This document shows positions 62,227 to 64,000 of a DNA stretch of 64,000 nucleotides, one piece after another. A model generated the notes under the pieces. It was not told the origin of the DNA. It ran no database searches and was given only the letters and a program-made list of their open reading frames with translations. Position numbers and translations under genes: made by a program. Within the stretch, counting starts at the first letter, position 1. Every line of letters begins with the position of its first letter. Source of the DNA: FEN-1219 sp963817615 (GTDB lineage Bacteria > Pseudomonadota > Gammaproteobacteria > Steroidobacterales > Rariloculaceae); assembly GCA_963817615.1 (NCBI GenBank), contig CAWFPH010000003.1, forward strand, positions 992,001 to 1,056,000. Reading direction: 5' to 3'.

Positions 62227-64000
62227 ATGCGCCTCCTCGTCAGTAGGCTGCGATCGATCGGCATACGCCGCAACGCCACGCCCGTCGCCGCGTAGATCGC
62301 GTTTCGCAGCGCCGGAACCGCGGCCGTCGTGCCGGCTTCACCGATCCCGCCCGGGCTTTCATCGCTCGGGATCAGGTGCACGTCGATCGGCGGGACCTCG
62401 TTGATTCGCAGCGGTCGATAGTCGTGGAAGTTCGACTGCTGCACGCGCCCGTTCTTCAAGGTGATCTCGCCGTAGAGCGCAGCCGTCAGACCGAAAATCA
62501 ATCCACCCTGCAGCTGGGCGACGATGGTGTCGGGATTGACCGCTCGTCCCGTATCGACTGCGCAGGTCACGCGCCGCAACTCGACCTCGCCTGTCGCGCC
62601 GACCTCGCATTCGACGACGGTCGCGATAAAGCTCCCGAAAGACGGCTGGCACGCAACCCCGCGTCCACAGCGCAGCGGCAACGCCGTTCCCCAGCCCGAC
62701 TCTTGGGCGACGACGTCGAGCGCCGCGCGCAAGCGCGGAGCCTTGTCGAGATGGTCGCGACGAAACTCGATGGGATCCTTGCCGGCCCTGCGCGCCAGCT
62801 CGTCGACGAACGATTCGATCGAAAAGACGTTCGGGTTCGGCCCGACGCCGCGCCAAAATGCAGTCCGGACACCGGGTGGCTCCTCCCGATTGAACTCGAC
62901 TCTGAAATTCGGGATTCCGTACGGAGCATCGACCGCGGAATCCACGCCATCGGGGTCCACACCGTTCTTGAACGCCGGCGGCAAGAACCGCGCGAGCACG
63001 GCGGAGCCCGTCACGCGTTGCAGCCAGGCAACCATCCTACCGTTGTCGAGACGAGCCCTGAGCAGCTCGTGGTACGCGGGGCGGTACATGTCGTGGCGGA
63101 TATCCTCTTCTCGGGTCCACACGACTTTCACCGGTCCCTCGACCCGCGTTGCGACGCGCGCCGCGTCGTAAGCCATGTCCGCCTCGAGCTTGCGCCCGAA
63201 GCCGCCGCCCAGCAGATGGTTATGGACAGTGACCTGGTTCGACGTGAGACCTGCCGCCTTCGCGACGGCGGCCTGCACCCGAGCCACGGCCTGCGTCCCG
63301 ATCCACGCCTCCGCGGACGTGCCCGTCACATGCACCGTGCAATTCACGGGCTCCATGCACGCGTGCGCGAGCAGCGGTAGCTCGTACTCCGCTGTGAAGA
63401 TCTCGTCCGAGCCCGGACCGGCCTCACGGAACGCGGCTTCGACGTCGCCGATCGACTTGGCCGCGGAACCGTTCCGCTGGCTGGCGGCGCGCAGCCGCGA
63501 CCAGATGAGCTCGGTCGATACTGCGGCGTTCGGGCCGTCGTCCCAGGTCACCTCGAGCGCCTCGAGCCCGGTCTTCGCGGCCCACATGTGGTCGCCGACC
63601 ACGGCCACGAGATCGTCGAGCACGACGATCTGACGGACTCCGGGAACGGCCCTCGCACGACTGTCGTCCACCTTGACGACATTGCCGCCCAGCACCGGGC
63701 TATGAGCGACCGTCGCGAACTTCACGTTGGACGGCAGCGCGTCGATGCCGTAGGCGGCGCGTCCGTTGGTCTTGTCGGGCGTGTCGAGCCGCCGCAGCGG
63801 CTTGCCGATCAACCGGAAGTCCGCAGGCGGCTTCAGAGACACTTCCGAAGGGACCGTAATGTCCGCCGCGGCGGCGGCGAGGCTGCCATAGTCGAGCCTA
63901 CGGTCGCTCGGCGAGTGCGTCACCACACTGTCCCGTGCGCTGCATTCGGCCGCCGGAACACCCCAACGACGTGCCGCGGCCTCGAGGAGGCACGCGCGAG
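62223..64000 (-). CDS. molybdopterin-binding aldehyde/isoquinoline dehydrogenase subunit (5' end off window)
   Basis: The C-terminal ~592 codons of a large molybdenum hydroxylase subunit of the xanthine dehydrogenase/isoquinoline 1-oxidoreductase beta type. Motifs include IGKPLRRLDTPDKTNGRAAYGID, HACMEPVNCTVHVTG, NHLLGGGFGRKLEADMAYDAARVA, RTAFWRGVGPNPNVFSIESF and the C-terminal GGIGEAGTTAAVPALRNAIYAATG. The GTG at 63926 is not the true start: the frame continues to the window edge with family-type sequence (AAARRWGVPAAEC just before it). The substrate is not readable. It is followed by a cupin gene with a 4-bp overlap. Confidence 0.93.
   Translation of the reverse strand, partial: RACLLEAAARRWGVPAAECSARDSVVTHSPSDRRLDYGSLAAAAADITVPSEVSLKPPADFRLIGKPLRRLDTPDKTNGRAAYGIDALPSNVKFATVAHSPVLGGNVVKVDDSRARAVPGVRQIVVLDDLVAVVGDHMWAAKTGLEALEVTWDDGPNAAVSTELIWSRLRAASQRNGSAAKSIGDVEAAFREAGPGSDEIFTAEYELPLLAHACMEPVNCTVHVTGTSAEAWIGTQAVARVQAAVAKAAGLTSNQVTVHNHLLGGGFGRKLEADMAYDAARVATRVEGPVKVVWTREEDIRHDMYRPAYHELLRARLDNGRMVAWLQRVTGSAVLARFLPPAFKNGVDPDGVDSAVDAPYGIPNFRVEFNREEPPGVRTAFWRGVGPNPNVFSIESFVDELARRAGKDPIEFRRDHLDKAPRLRAALDVVAQESGWGTALPLRCGRGVACQPSFGSFIATVVECEVGATGEVELRRVTCAVDTGRAVNPDTIVAQLQGGLIFGLTAALYGEITLKNGRVQQSNFHDYRPLRINEVPPIDVHLIPSDESPGGIGEAGTTAAVPALRNAIYAATGVALRRMPIDRSLLTRRRI

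Overview
The window is GC-rich, tightly packed chromosomal DNA from a Gram-negative, aerobic bacterium, probably a proteobacterium. Evidence is a large TonB-dependent receptor, several Sec/Tat-exported enzymes, KatG, an ECF sigma/zinc-finger anti-sigma pair, and MarR/TetR/PadR/GntR regulators. The whole set is what I would expect of a soil or freshwater gammaproteobacterium of the Steroidobacter/Xanthomonadales kind, but the taxon is inference only. I saw no rRNA, tRNA, CRISPR array, transposase or phage gene.

Layout. 0-5.2 kb: a sulfotransferase remnant, then a TetR regulator with an 18-bp perfect palindrome at its start, co-oriented with a two-gene heterodimeric ABC exporter. 5.2-8.3 kb (minus): an ECF sigma factor, a membrane anti-sigma factor with HEAT-like repeats, and two tandem exported DUF4097 paralogues of equal length, joined by three 4-bp ATGA overlaps. 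8.7-13.4 kb: an RcnB-like protein, katG, an orphan STAND-like ATPase and a VOC-fold protein.

13.4-33.8 kb is the main metabolic block, a locus for arabinose-containing plant polysaccharide. It holds a GntR/FCD regulator, every enzyme of the non-phosphorylative L-arabinose route to 2-oxoglutarate (aldose epimerase, 1-dehydrogenase, lactonase, arabonate dehydratase, 2-keto-3-deoxyarabonate dehydratase, 2-oxoglutarate semialdehyde dehydrogenase), a Tat-exported GH51 arabinofuranosidase, two secreted esterases, an MFS and a sodium-symport transporter, and a TonB-dependent receptor. Shared inverted repeats in front of the secreted/receptor genes suggest a common regulator.

34.1-40.9 kb is an accessory stretch. 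It carries a MarR regulator, a pair of lower-GC membrane-protein genes arranged like integron gene cassettes around a convincing attC site with no integrase in view, a possibly frameshifted secreted protein, a PadR/membrane-protein pair, and a divergent TetR/hydrolase pair around a 21-bp perfect palindrome.

41.0-51.7 kb is an energy block on the minus strand (truncated HAD, phosphoglucomutase, alpha-glucan phosphorylase, an internally deleted phosphoketolase, a P-type proton ATPase) with a divergent glycogen debranching enzyme. 51.9-55.0 kb holds a DUF1232 protein, the ergothioneine methyltransferase EgtD, a redoxin and an EgtB cut down to its DinB domain. 55.0-59.6 kb is a signalling group (two FixJ-type regulators, a GAF/PAS histidine kinase, a MEDS-domain sensor). 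The window ends with a cyclic-nucleotide-domain/thioredoxin-reductase-like fusion, a cupin and the 3' part of a molybdopterin-binding dehydrogenase that runs off the right edge.
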